Assembly: GCF_900111815.1 (NCBI RefSeq)
Contig: NZ_LT630004.1
Location: 2,630,346-2,694,345 of the forward strand
Source: Bacillus massilinigeriensis
GTDB taxonomy: Bacteria > Bacillota > Bacilli > Bacillales > Cytobacillaceae
Reading direction: 5' to 3'
Length of the DNA: 64,000 bases
Position numbers and translations under genes: made by a program. How positions within the stretch are numbered: the stretch's first letter is position 1; each line of letters starts with the position of its first letter. Below, in pieces: positions 17,018 to 24,488 of this stretch. The notes under the pieces were generated by a model. The model ran no database searches and was not told the DNA's origin. It saw nothing but the letters and a program-made list of their open reading frames with translations.

Positions 17018-17311
17018 CTAAAATCCTCCATTGGTTGCGTATTTTCTTATGAAATCGAGCAGCGATCCGTTTTCGATTAGTTCGTAGTCAATCTCTGCAT
17101 CCTCCGCAATCATTAGCTGAAACATCGGCGCCGACGCGCGGTCGACTATAACGTGTTCTTGGCCGGCAGCAACCGGCGGTATAGTCAGAAAGTTTAGTTC
17201 GCCATAACTGTTTTCGATTAACACTGAATCCGCAATCAGCGGCAGGCGCTCGGTTATTTCGCCGAAGTCCGGGTCATCACTAGCAATGAATGTAGCGTTA
17301 ATTAAGCGCAT
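17018..17311 (-). CDS. Hypothetical acidic protein of the element
   Basis: A 97-residue acidic protein of unknown function with strong AGGAGG before the ATG at 17311. It resembles the 162-residue protein at 17489-17977 in general character (acidic, beta-rich, similar C-terminal wording such as the LxDFI/VIDLI segments), so a distant relationship is possible but not shown. Confidence 0.65.
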   Translation of the reverse strand: MRLINATFIASDDPDFGEITERLPLIADSVLIENSYGELNFLTIPPVAAGQEHVIVDRASAPMFQLMIAEDAEIDYELIENGSLLDFIRKYATNGGF

Positions 17312-17339
17312 ATGAAGCCTCCTGTTCCTGGGTCTCTCG

Positions 17340-17492
17340 TCATTTCCGATTCCTCCCTTCCGTTAGTCGAGCGTTCAGCGCCCGCTTGTAAGCCGTTAGG
17401 CGGCCATGACGATAACGGTTGCGGCGGCTTCCTGGGCGCCCGTATTCGGCAACCTTGCGTGTATAGTAGGCGATTCGAGCAACGTTTTTCAT
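17340..17492 (-). CDS. Small Arg/Lys-rich protein of the element
   Basis: A 50-residue, very basic protein (starts MKNVARIAYYTRKVAEYG, many Arg after that). ATG at 17490-17492 overlaps the upstream stop codon (ATGA), and GGGAGGTG lies seven bases before it. A possible 13-codon frame (ATG overlapping its stop) then covers the ribosome site of the next gene. Likely a nucleic-acid-binding small protein; function unknown. Confidence 0.55.
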   Translation of the reverse strand: MKNVARIAYYTRKVAEYGRPGSRRNRYRHGRLTAYKRALNARLTEGRNRK

Positions 17493-17977
17493 CGCCCAGC
17501 ACCTCCCATAATTAAGTCGATAACAAACCCAGGATTGTCCTGCGACAAATCTTCGGCGCCTTCTTCGACGATTACAGCATTTTCGTGACCATCCAGCGGC
17601 TTTGCTTCGAAAAATGCTATCAGACCGTTATTATCGCATTGGAGCACGATGCCCCTATCTTCATACAGGACGCCAAGTTCTGCAAATTCCCAATCAATTT
17701 CTCCATCATATTTTCGATAGACAGTGACTCGTTTCATATTCTTCGGCCCCTCCTTGATTAAATCGAGCAACATATCCGGTCTGCCGTTTAAGTAATTGGT
17801 ATCATTAACGTCAAGATTCACGACTACCTTACTCGGATCCTTCGTTTGCTGACATTCATAAAGCCGCGTCCCATCGTTATCGGATACGAGTACCTTATCG
17901 CCGACAAGGACACCTTTTTCGTTTTCGGAATCGAAGCTTTTCCCCTCGAACACGTACATAGCTGTTACTTTTTCCAT
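17489..17977 (-). CDS. Hypothetical acidic protein of the element
   Basis: A 162-residue acidic, beta-rich protein with no recognised family. GGAGGG stands before the ATG at 17975-17977. It is the second gene of the leftward operon, starting one base after the stop of a 42-residue membrane peptide, and it overlaps the next small gene by four bases. Confidence 0.65.
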   Translation of the reverse strand: MEKVTAMYVFEGKSFDSENEKGVLVGDKVLVSDNDGTRLYECQQTKDPSKVVVNLDVNDTNYLNGRPDMLLDLIKEGPKNMKRVTVYRKYDGEIDWEFAELGVLYEDRGIVLQCDNNGLIAFFEAKPLDGHENAVIVEEGAEDLSQDNPGFVIDLIMGGAGR

Positions 17978-17978
17978 A

Positions 17979-18107
17979 TTAATTCCCTCCGATTGAGTTA
18001 ATTTGATTCATGATTCTGCGCTGTAGGCTTTTCGGTGCGATAAAGTAAGCTGCGGTAAAGACTGCGATTGTTACGGCCATGATTACGGTAAAAAACACGG
18101 CTCCCAT
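17979..18107 (-). CDS. 42-residue single-segment membrane peptide
   Basis: A short reading frame (starts MGAVFFTVIMAVTIAVFTAA) with one membrane segment at residues 3-24 and a basic tail. AGAGGTGAG precedes the ATG, its stop is one base from the next start, and it is the first gene after the strong leftward promoter, all of which support it. Holin-like, anti-superinfection or stress functions are possible for such peptides; nothing decides between them. Confidence 0.6.
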   Translation of the reverse strand: MGAVFFTVIMAVTIAVFTAAYFIAPKSLQRRIMNQINSIGGN

Positions 18108-18123
18108 TTTCTCACCTCTCATA

Positions 18124-18206
18124 ATTCCGTTATTTCGTAATCCGTATATTAATAATAATTCCGTTATTTCGTAATGTCAACAAAAATAATTCCGTAATTG
18201 CGAAAT
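18124..18206. promoter_or_regulatory. Three operators of the element repressor
   Basis: Dyads ATTCCG-N6-CGTAAT at 18124-18141 and 18158-18175, and ATTCCG-N6-CGAAAT at 18189-18206. The second lies between the -35 and -10 of the leftward promoter, the first just past its start, and the third overlaps the -35 of the rightward repressor promoter. This is the layout of a lambda-type switch in which the repressor blocks the leftward operon and also controls itself. Confidence 0.8.
18152..18180 (-). promoter_or_regulatory. Leftward (early operon) promoter of the element
   Basis: TTGACA and TATTAT on the minus strand, exactly 17 bases apart. It drives the operon that begins with the 42-residue membrane peptide. 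An operator fills the spacer. Confidence 0.8.
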
Positions 18207-18226
18207 TTATTTTGGCATTATATAAT
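18198..18226 (+). promoter_or_regulatory. Repressor promoter
   Basis: TTGCGA and TATAAT, 17 bases apart, 28 bases before the repressor start. The -35 overlaps the third operator, which predicts autoregulation. Confidence 0.65.
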
Positions 18227-18254
18227 TACGATAATAAGACTAGGATGTGGTTAA

Positions 18255-18473
18255 ATGGTTGAGATTAAATTGAGGATAAATGAATTGCTAAAAGAGAAGG
18301 GCATGAGCCAGAAAGAACTAGCGGAGAAAACCGGCATTAGACCAGCTGCCATTAGTGAGATATGCAATAATCAGCGGAAATCAATAAACAAAGAACACCT
18401 AGCGAAGATTATTGAAACATTAAACATAAGCGATTCAAATGAGATATTCGTATTAGAAAACGCCAAGCAATAG
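18255..18473 (+). CDS. Phage-type repressor (XRE family)
   Basis: A 72-residue protein made almost wholly of a Cro/C1 helix-turn-helix (MSQKELAEKTGIRPAAISEI). It is the only gene of the element on the plus strand and is divergent from the leftward operon, with three dyad operators in between. It has no visible peptidase or ligand domain, so it is not an obvious self-cleaving SOS repressor; release from repression may need an anti-repressor, possibly from a helper phage as in SaPI-type satellites (inference). Confidence 0.88.
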   Translation: MVEIKLRINELLKEKGMSQKELAEKTGIRPAAISEICNNQRKSINKEHLAKIIETLNISDSNEIFVLENAKQ

Positions 18474-18490
18474 CGCCTGGCGTCTTTTTT
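18460..18490 (+). terminator. Terminator at the end of the repressor gene
   Basis: ACGCCA...TGGCGT with a 12-base loop, followed by CTTTTTT. It begins inside the last codons of the repressor gene. Confidence 0.8.
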
Positions 18491-18788
18491 ATGTTGTTGT
18501 CGGGATGGTGTGCGGTTGGTCGCGCTGTTCTGCTGGTAGGGTTGCTATTTCATAGAGCGCTTTAATTCCAAGGTTTCGGTGTCCCGAGGCACCGAGTTCC
18601 TCCGCCACTTTTATAAACTTGTTGGCATGATTCCTAGAAATCTCAATTTCTTCGTTACACCAACGCTCCCAGTCGCGATAGCTTTCAAAACCGTAATTTT
18701 TCGGATTATCTCGTACTCCTCTTAACCTTCTGCTGATTTCGAATATTGCGTTTCCTGCGATTTGTTTGTACGAATTGATTTCCGTTTT
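18489..18788 (-). pseudogene. DUF3102-like gene remnant without start codon
   Basis: An open frame of 99 codons after an in-frame TAA encodes a helical protein ending SGHRNLGIKALYEIATLPAE, the style of DUF3102-type phage proteins. No ATG, GTG or TTG exists near its 5' end, although GGGGGT sits where a ribosome site would be. Read as a gene that has lost its start through a small mutation; a non-standard start cannot be excluded. Confidence 0.45.
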
Positions 18789-18943
18789 TTACCCCCGAGT
18801 TATTAAAATTTTGCGGAAATTTTTTGTGTCATATAGAAAATATTGGAAGTGAAGTGTTTTCATGATGCGCGCTACTCGATACCACCTGGGCGAGGTCGCC
18901 GCGCTACCATACCCGCCCCCCTATAACGAAAAAAGAGCCGGCA

Positions 18944-19504
18944 CTATTTCGCCGACTGCTTTCTCTTCGCTCTTATTAACGTTGACTTGCTTATGCCGGT
19001 CATGTCCTCGACCTGCTTATACGAATAGGACGCGAGCAACCCAAGCGCATGCTCTACTTGCTTCCTCGAATACTTCGCCGGCCTACCCTCTCGGAAGTCA
19101 TCACGCTGCTTAGCTATCGCCTTGCCCTCCTGCGTTCTCTCAACGATCATATCGCGCTCGAACTCTGCGAATGCAAAGAAGATATTACGGATTAGCTTCG
19201 ACGCTGGCCGATTATCCATAACGCCCATGTTCAGTATGTTGACACGGACACCCTTGTCGATTAGTTCCCGCACCAATTCGCTGCCTTGCGTGGCACTCCT
19301 GGCTATGCGATCCAGCTTCGTTACGACCAATGTATCACCCTCGCCTAGCACGGCCAGCAGCGCCTGTAACTGCGGTCGATCCTTTTGTGTGCCGGTAAAC
19401 TTCTCCGAATATATCTCGGTGCATCCTTCCGCCTTCAGCGCTTGTATTTGCGCCTCTAAATCTTGCCCTGCCGTTGATACCCGCGCATATCCATATATCG
19501 TCAT
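18944..19504 (-). CDS. Serine recombinase (resolvase/invertase family)
   Basis: A 186-residue small serine recombinase: YARVSTAGQ with catalytic Ser10 and Arg8, the conserved LDRIARS and [19 protein letters not shown] segments, and a C-terminal helix-turn-helix ([19 protein letters not shown]). It could resolve multimers of the replicating element or invert a segment. The ATG at 19504 has AGAGGCGG upstream. A strong promoter with flanking inverted repeats lies just upstream. Having this enzyme as well as a tyrosine integrase fits an element with an autonomous replication phase. Confidence 0.92.
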   Translation of the reverse strand: MTIYGYARVSTAGQDLEAQIQALKAEGCTEIYSEKFTGTQKDRPQLQALLAVLGEGDTLVVTKLDRIARSATQGSELVRELIDKGVRVNILNMGVMDNRPASKLIRNIFFAFAEFERDMIVERTQEGKAIAKQRDDFREGRPAKYSRKQVEHALGLLASYSYKQVEDMTGISKSTLIRAKRKQSAK

Positions 19505-19565
19505 ATTGACCGCCTCTTTCCGTTCTCATTTATGGCGATAAGTTACGACACCGCCTGATACCTTT

Positions 19566-19594
19566 ATTCTAGCGGAAGCCTAAACCGGTGTCAA
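19566..19594 (-). promoter_or_regulatory. Promoter of the serine recombinase gene
   Basis: TTGACA and TAGAAT on the minus strand with a 17-base spacer. It is framed by GACACCG and CGGTGTC and, further out, by CATAACTT and CGTAACTT, which may be recombinase (res) or regulator sites. Confidence 0.75.
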
Positions 19595-19604
19595 TACTTT
19601 TAAG

Positions 19605-19724
19605 TTATGGCGCTTTGACCCCCGTGAGTTTGGCGAGTGCCTTCCGGTCGAGGCGGCGCGGCTGATGTTTGCGCCAATGCTTCCGGTCATTACGCAATCT
19701 AACGCTACATATAGACGATAACAC
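19605..19724 (-). CDS. Possible 39-residue basic protein
   Basis: GTG start at 19722-19724 with AGAAGGA five bases upstream; the C-terminal 30 residues are Arg/Lys-rich (NDRKHWRKHQPRRLDRKALA). It ends just before the recombinase promoter. Function unknown and existence uncertain. The remaining 19725-20039 stretch shows no convincing gene. Confidence 0.35.
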   Translation of the reverse strand: MLSSICSVRLRNDRKHWRKHQPRRLDRKALAKLTGVKAP

Positions 19725-20039
19725 CGTATTCCTTCTATATAAACGCTATATATTGATTCAACGGTAGGGTAACGCCAATATCGGCAATAATCGGAACCCC
19801 GAAAACGTTCGGAGGGTCACGCGGACAAGGCATGCGGCTGGTAGAATCGCGGCGTATAGTCCGATACAGTCCGACCGTATGGCGCCTCTCTATCCGCTTT
19901 CCCTCTATTGTCTGTTCGCATTATTTACTAATCGGACATACTCGAACGCCTAAAACGCGCGATATTGTAACGTTATGTAAACCAGCGGCAGCCATTCCGT
20001 TCGTGTTCCTTCATACAGTGCGTACAATATTCGCTTTTC

Positions 20040-20792
20040 TTACATTAGTTCGCTAATCACTTGCGCATATAAGCGGTCTAGCAGGCGGTCAAGTGTACCG
20101 TGAAAGTATCCGGCAATGTTGCGTAATCTCTTCCGTTTAGTCGCCATAAACGCTATTCTGACCGCATCTAAGCCAGCGCCAAGTAATTCCTCTTCGGTAT
20201 GGCACTCGCGTATGTATGAAGTTTGGGCGAGATAGATTCCGTATAGTTTGTTGGTCAGGCGGTCATCCTTAACGAATGATCCGACCGTTTTCTTGAATCG
20301 TACATAAGGCGTCATAATCGTAGAAGCATATCCGCTAGGATACGTAATATCTTTAGAGTTATTTTGTTTAATAGAATTATAAGGTTCGTTCTCACTTTTC
20401 GGCTGCTCAACGCTTGCGGGCGCTGGCTCGGCGGCTTCCTCACGCCTGGACACTTGCGCCTGGACATGCGGCAGTATTTGCATGATATTGGCGCCTTGCC
20501 CTCCGGTTACTTTTCGCATCGTAACCACCTTCCGAACGATTCGCAACGCTACAAGGCGACTGATGGCGCGTCGGACTGTCTTCTCGCTCATTCCGATCAT
20601 AGATGCAATCGTTGCCGCCTTCAAGTGAGCGACGCCAGGATACTTAACGGCATGGCGAGATATGACCGTCAAAACCCTGCGAGCGGTTTCGGATAGGTCA
20701 TAACGGTTGGCCGTAAGGTGGGCGCTGGTCGCTTCGTTGAGCGCCTGTTTCGATTCGAATGTTTGATAGTTTGCGAGATATGATAAGTTCAT
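20040..20792 (-). CDS. Helix-turn-helix protein next to the integrase
   Basis: A 250-residue protein with an N-terminal winged-helix region (about residues 30-105; HLKAATIASMIGMSEKTVRR) and a C-terminal part rich in Lys/Arg. Such proteins act as transcription or replication factors on phages and plasmids; the exact role is unknown. AAAAGGAG precedes the ATG at 20790-20792, which I prefer to an in-frame start at 20849. It lies between the integrase and the serine recombinase, all on the minus strand. Confidence 0.7.
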   Translation of the reverse strand: MNLSYLANYQTFESKQALNEATSAHLTANRYDLSETARRVLTVISRHAVKYPGVAHLKAATIASMIGMSEKTVRRAISRLVALRIVRKVVTMRKVTGGQGANIMQILPHVQAQVSRREEAAEPAPASVEQPKSENEPYNSIKQNNSKDITYPSGYASTIMTPYVRFKKTVGSFVKDDRLTNKLYGIYLAQTSYIRECHTEEELLGAGLDAVRIAFMATKRKRLRNIAGYFHGTLDRLLDRLYAQVISELM

Positions 20793-20954
20793 TTTTCCGG
20801 CTCCTTTTGGAGCGCTTGCCCAGCCGTAGCTTACCGAAAAATGGCGCACTTAAATAAATGTTGCGAGCACGCTTTTTTTCTGATAAACTGAAAACAGATG
20901 ATTGTTTCGGTGGGCGTTTGACTATTTGTGGTAGTCGGCGCTCTATTTTTTTGT

Positions 20955-21926
20955 TTACATGTTTTCGAATCCTTGCTCGATTGCGTCCTCCAAGTCTTTT
21001 CCGTATATCTGGACATAGCGCTTCAATATCTCAAGCGATTGATGTCCGGTTAATCGTTGAAGGACAAAGATATTCGTTCCTGCTTCGATCTTTAATCGGC
21101 AGAATGTCCTTCTAAACGCATGCGGATTTACTGCAACCTCTTTATTTACGCCGGTCTTCTCCCCGTACTCTTTTATCCGTAGCTGAACTAATCGCTGGTT
21201 TACCGGCTCATCTTCAACGGTAATAAACAGCGCATCAGTATGCAGAACGCCGCGCTCTTGCATATAAGCTTTTAAGACGGCTTTCAGACGTTCTGTAAGC
21301 GGTATCCTGCGTGCGTAGCGGTTTTTGGTATACTGGACGTTTATTGCGCCTTTCTCGTCGAATGAGACGTTCTGAACGCGCAGATTTACTAATTCCGTGA
21401 GTCTTATTCCGGTATGGGCTAACGTCAGCATCATCGCTAAATCCCTTAATCCCGCAAAAGTGGTCACGTCTGGCGCGTCGAGCAACATCTTAAGTTGCCG
21501 CTTTGTAAACGTGGCGCCTATTTCGTGTCGTTGCTTTAATTGCTCGATCCCGTCGAAAGGATTCGCGGCGATAAAGTCTCTATCCTTACAAAAGTTAAAG
21601 AACGTGCGGCCGGCTCGTATTCTTGTATTGATCGTACTTACGGCTCGTCCAAGTTCTAATTGATGGGCGATAAATCCTTCGATGTCTGATTGTCGAAGCT
21701 TCCTAACGTCCGACAATGGCGATTTGATTGCGTCCAGACTCCGACCAACTTGCTTCAGTTCTTTGTCGTAAAGCTTTATCGTGTCGGCAGCGAGCCCTCT
21801 TATCGTGCAATTCTTCAAAAATTCGGAGACGGCTTCGAAAAAACTTACGGCTATTAATTTGGTATCGTTTGGTTTTTCGCGCGACTGTTGCGCTATTGTA
21901 GTGGTGACGGTTGTTCGTCTTTTAAT
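20955..21926 (-). CDS. Tyrosine recombinase (integrase) of the element
   Basis: Integrates and excises the element at tRNA-Arg. The C-terminal catalytic domain has Arg in HTGIRLTEL, Lys in TKNRYARR, HAFRRTF (HxxR), LTGHQSL and the nucleophile in KRYVQIY; an N-terminal SAM-like core-binding domain precedes it. The start is uncertain. The only upstream in-frame ATG (22061) lies inside the tRNA terminator. GGGGAGG is found eight bases before an ATT codon at 21924-21926, giving 323 residues, the usual length, so an ATT start (or a short indel) is likely. It sits next to attR, as integrases do. Confidence 0.9.
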   Translation of the reverse strand: MKRRTTVTTTIAQQSREKPNDTKLIAVSFFEAVSEFLKNCTIRGLAADTIKLYDKELKQVGRSLDAIKSPLSDVRKLRQSDIEGFIAHQLELGRAVSTINTRIRAGRTFFNFCKDRDFIAANPFDGIEQLKQRHEIGATFTKRQLKMLLDAPDVTTFAGLRDLAMMLTLAHTGIRLTELVNLRVQNVSFDEKGAINVQYTKNRYARRIPLTERLKAVLKAYMQERGVLHTDALFITVEDEPVNQRLVQLRIKEYGEKTGVNKEVAVNPHAFRRTFCRLKIEAGTNIFVLQRLTGHQSLEILKRYVQIYGKDLEDAIEQGFENM

Positions 21927-21977
21927 GCGGAAAACCTCCCCGTAGAAAATTAACGGAAGGCTTGTACGTAGGGGGTA

Positions 21978-21998
21978 CGTGTTACTTTTCGTGTTACT
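21978..21998. repeat. Two CGTGTTACT repeats beside attR
   Basis: CGTGTTACT occurs at 21978-21986 and 21990-21998, 12 bases apart, between the integrase start and the right att repeat. The position suits integrase arm-type or excisionase binding sites. Confidence 0.5.
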
Positions 21999-22022
21999 AA
22001 ACGGAGGAAAATATCCCAGAAA

Positions 22023-22059
22023 ATAAAAAACGCCCCTACGCTTAAACATGCGTAGAGGC
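22023..22059 (-). terminator. Element-borne terminator of tRNA-Arg
   Basis: Minus-strand GCCTCTACGC...GCGTAGGGGC followed by GTTTTTT, 34 bases past the tRNA. It replaces the original tRNA terminator now stranded at 8582-8623, with which it shares the arm GCGTAGGGGC. Confidence 0.8.
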
Positions 22060-22089
22060 ATCGTAAACTTTAACGTTATACAATTACGG

Positions 22090-22158
22090 TGACGCCCTCG
22101 TCAGGACTCGAACCCGAATTTCAAGAACCGGAATCTTGCGTGCTATCCGTTGCACCAC
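22090..22158 (-). repeat. attR: 69-bp tRNA-Arg repeat
   Basis: Identical to 8640-8708; it covers almost the whole tRNA gene from its D-arm to just past its 3' end. It rebuilds a complete tRNA with the chromosomal 5' acceptor strand at 22159-22164. Confidence 0.92.
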
Positions 22159-22164
22159 GAGGGC
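22093..22164 (-). tRNA. tRNA-Arg (anticodon CCG)
   Basis: A 72-nucleotide cloverleaf: acceptor GCCCTCG / CGAGGGC with discriminator G, anticodon stem CAAGA / TCTTG around the loop TTCCGGT (anticodon CCG), and T-arm GGGTTCGAGTCC. CCA is not encoded. Its promoter lies at 22209-22237. Serves as the integration target of the element. Confidence 0.95.
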
Positions 22165-22208
22165 ATATATTATTATATTGGAAAAGCTGGTTGGTGTTAC
22201 GCTTATCT

Positions 22209-22237
22209 ATTATAGGGTATATCCTTATGTAATGCAA
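22209..22237 (-). promoter_or_regulatory. tRNA-Arg promoter
   Basis: TTGCAT and TATAAT on the minus strand, 17 bases apart, 45 bases before the mature tRNA 5' end. Confidence 0.75.
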
Positions 22238-22341
22238 GCCGTTTTTCGTTTAAAAAGTTTGATGATGGGTAAGATGGAAGGGTAAGGCAGGGTTTCGGAG
22301 GGAACTGTCGAAACTTTCTCTTGAAGGACAACATCGATTTG

Positions 22342-22371
22342 TTTGACCTTTATTGACCATCGGTGTATCAT
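22342..22371 (+). promoter_or_regulatory. clpP promoter with CtsR operator
   Basis: TTTGACCTTTATTGACC (22342-22358) is the reverse complement of the CtsR heptad tandem GGTCAAA-NNN-GGTCAAA with one mismatch. It overlaps the -35 TTGACC (22343-22348); TATCAT (22366-22371) is the -10, with 17-base spacing. Predicts repression by CtsR and heat or proteotoxic induction, as in B. subtilis. Confidence 0.8.
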
Positions 22372-22432
22372 TAACAGTACATAGATTTCCTGGCGAAAGC
22401 CAGAGCTTATGATTAAAGGAGGAACACAAAAT

Positions 22433-23035
22433 ATGAACTTGATTCCTACAGTCATTGAACAGACAAACAGGGGCGAACGTGCCTACGATATTTATTCCCG
22501 CCTGCTGAAAGACCGCATCATCATGCTTGGCAGCGCCATTGATGACAATGTGGCAAACTCGATTGTCGCACAGCTTCTTTTCCTAGAAGCGGAAAATCCC
22601 GAGAAGGATATATCCATCTACATCAACAGCCCTGGCGGCAGCATTACAGCTGGTATGGCAATCTACGATACGATGCAGTTCATCAAGCCGAATGTACAGA
22701 CAATCTGCATTGGTATGGCTGCATCCATGGGAGCATTCCTGCTTGCAGCCGGTACAAAAGGGAAGCGCTATGCCCTTCCAAACGCAGAAGTCATGATTCA
22801 TCAGCCGCTCGGCGGAGCACAAGGTCAAGCAACGGAAATAGAAATTGCTGCAAAACGCATCCTTTTCCTACGCGACAAGCTGAACGATATCCTTGCAGAG
22901 CGCACTGGTCAGCCTCTTGAAGTGATCCAGCGCGATACTGAGCGTGATAACTTCATGACTGCTGAGCGTGCAAAAGAATACGGTCTAGTTGACCATATCG
23001 TCAATCGCAATCCAAACGAACCAACAAGCAAATAA
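22433..23035 (+). CDS. clpP: ATP-dependent Clp protease proteolytic subunit
   Basis: Serine peptidase that forms a tetradecameric barrel and degrades proteins fed by ClpC, ClpX or ClpE. 200 residues; catalytic Ser in [11 protein letters not shown] (near 98), His in MIHQPLGG (near 123) and Asp in RDTERDNFM (near 172). The start is the ATG at 22433 after AAAGGAGG; an upstream ATG at 22409 precedes the ribosome site. A single-gene unit with CtsR-type promoter and a strong terminator. Confidence 0.98.
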   Translation: MNLIPTVIEQTNRGERAYDIYSRLLKDRIIMLGSAIDDNVANSIVAQLLFLEAENPEKDISIYINSPGGSITAGMAIYDTMQFIKPNVQTICIGMAASMGAFLLAAGTKGKRYALPNAEVMIHQPLGGAQGQATEIEIAAKRILFLRDKLNDILAERTGQPLEVIQRDTERDNFMTAERAKEYGLVDHIVNRNPNEPTSK

Positions 23036-23042
23036 ATGTGAG

Positions 23043-23073
23043 AAGACTCGCCCTCGACGGGCGAGTCTTTTTG
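23043..23073 (+). terminator. clpP terminator
   Basis: AAGACTCGCCC / GGGCGAGTCTT stem with a four-base loop and T5 tail; it may serve the convergent crh gene too. Confidence 0.9.
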
Positions 23074-23082
23074 GTGCATACA

Positions 23083-23340
23083 TTAGTCTTCTTTTTCTAC
23101 ATATGAAGCCAGGGCAGAGAGCGCTTCCGCTTCGTCCCTGCCTTCTGCGATCAGTTTCACGGTAGAGCCTGTTCCTACCGCAAGGCTCATAAGACCCATG
23201 ATGCTTTTCGCATTCACCTTTTTCCCGTCCTTTTCAAGGAAAATTTCCGATGAAAACCGGTTCGCCTCCTGGACGAACAGTGCCGCCGGACGTGCCTGCA
23301 AGCCGGTCTTCAATTTTACTTGAACCTGTTTTTCTACCAT
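23083..23340 (-). CDS. crh: HPr-like catabolite repression protein Crh
   Basis: An 85-residue HPr paralogue. Position 15 is Gln instead of the His used for sugar transport (TGLQARPAALF), while Ser46 (NAKSIMGLMSLA) is kept, the defining pattern of Crh. It is phosphorylated on Ser46 by HprK (also in this window) and then acts as a CcpA co-repressor; in B. subtilis it also regulates methylglyoxal synthase. Located downstream of whiA on the same strand as in B. subtilis. Confidence 0.96.
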   Translation of the reverse strand: MVEKQVQVKLKTGLQARPAALFVQEANRFSSEIFLEKDGKKVNAKSIMGLMSLAVGTGSTVKLIAEGRDEAEALSALASYVEKED

Positions 23341-23456
23341 CTTTCCTTCCCCCTCGGCTATTCATCATTATATTCGGGCACAGGCTCTCGATGTATGTAC
23401 ATTGTTCCCGTTATTAGAAGAACACGTATTCCCCATCTGCCTGGTACACTTCCAAC

Positions 23457-24404
23457 TTACTGTTTTGCCATATCTCCTGCCCGGAGCTTCTCTGCAATTT
23501 CATCAATTTTTCTCAGGCGGTGGTTGATGCCAGACTTGCTGATGGAACCGCCTGACATCATTTCCCCAAGCTCTTTCAGCGTGACATCCTGGTACGTAAT
23601 GCGTAGCTCAGCAATTTCCCGAAGCTTATCGGGAAGGACGTGAAGCCCTACCGTATCACGAATATAGCGAATGTTCTCGACCTGACGAAGTGCAGCGCCG
23701 ATTGTCTTGTTCAAGTTCGCTGTTTCGCAGTTCACGAGCCGGTTCACAGAATTCCTCATATCCCGCACGATTCTGATATCCTCAAACCTTAACAGCGCAT
23801 TATGAGCGCCGACAATGTTCAGGAATTCAGTGATCTTTTCAGCTTCTTTCAAATAGGTGATAAACCCTTTCTTCCGTTCAAGCGTTTTGCTGTTTAAATC
23901 AAATTTATTCATTAACTCGCAAAGAGATTCATTATGCTCTTGATATAGCGAGGAAATTTCAAGGTGATAGGAGGAGGTTTCAGGATTGTTGACCGACCCG
24001 CCTGCTAGAAAAGCACCGCGTAAATAAGAACGCTTACAACACTTCTTTTTGATTAAATTCGCGGAAATATTGTGAATAAACGCAAAACCCTCTTCAAGGA
24101 TTTGCAAATCTTCCAGTATAGCCCTGGCCGAATCCTTCAGCCGAACAATATAAACATTATTCTTTTTCAGCCGCATTTTTTTCCTGACGAGCAGTTCCAC
24201 TTGCACATCATAGTTTTTTTTAATCAGCGTATAGATCCTGCGGGCAATGGCTGCGTTTTCGGTTTGGACATCCACGACAAGCTCCCGGCTTGAAAACGAC
24301 AGCGACCCATTCATGCGAATCAGCGCGGACATCTCCGCCTTGCTGCAGCAGCCTTTCACATCAAGATTGGTCAATTCCTTCTTGGTCTCCGAAGCGAAAG
24401 ACAT
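23457..24404 (-). CDS. whiA: Sporulation/cell-division regulator WhiA
   Basis: A 315-residue DNA-binding protein with a LAGLIDADG-type N-terminal domain (residues about 20-210, including [15 protein letters not shown]) and a C-terminal helix-turn-helix ([22 protein letters not shown]). In Bacillus it affects cell division and chromosome segregation. The ATG at 24402-24404 with AAGGGGGAAA upstream is the conserved start; an in-frame start at 24440 is longer. Downstream of yvcK in the conserved rapZ-yvcK-whiA cluster. Confidence 0.96.
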   Translation of the reverse strand: MSFASETKKELTNLDVKGCCSKAEMSALIRMNGSLSFSSRELVVDVQTENAAIARRIYTLIKKNYDVQVELLVRKKMRLKKNNVYIVRLKDSARAILEDLQILEEGFAFIHNISANLIKKKCCKRSYLRGAFLAGGSVNNPETSSYHLEISSLYQEHNESLCELMNKFDLNSKTLERKKGFITYLKEAEKITEFLNIVGAHNALLRFEDIRIVRDMRNSVNRLVNCETANLNKTIGAALRQVENIRYIRDTVGLHVLPDKLREIAELRITYQDVTLKELGEMMSGGSISKSGINHRLRKIDEIAEKLRAGDMAKQ

Positions 24405-24488
24405 TGTACTTTCCCCCTTATGAAGCAATCGCGCCCCCATTGCAGGGACGCTCCGTTATTTGCGGCATCCGCATCATTTCCCGTTAGG

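Larger units (their letters stand above)
8640..22158. mobile_element. 13.5-kb integrated element at tRNA-Arg(CCG), satellite-like
   Basis: Bounded by perfect 69-bp direct repeats of the tRNA gene; the intact tRNA is at the right end next to the tyrosine integrase gene, the arrangement of a tRNA-targeting element. Contents from the right: integrase, winged-helix protein, serine recombinase, phage-type repressor with divergent promoters, then a leftward operon with small unknown genes, replication protein plus iterons, HNH nuclease, scaffold-like protein, tail-tip-like protein and YolD. No capsid, portal, major tail or large terminase gene was seen, which fits a phage satellite/island or a reduced prophage better than a complete phage. 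No conjugation genes were seen either. Confidence 0.85.

Noticed and set aside
17302..17502. 66-residue minus-strand frame
   Set aside because: A different frame in the same stretch (17340-17492) has a proper ribosome site and overlaps its neighbours in the coupled manner of this operon.
20858..21115. Plus-strand frames opposite the integrase
   Set aside because: They are shadows of the integrase reading frame without ribosome sites or family features.
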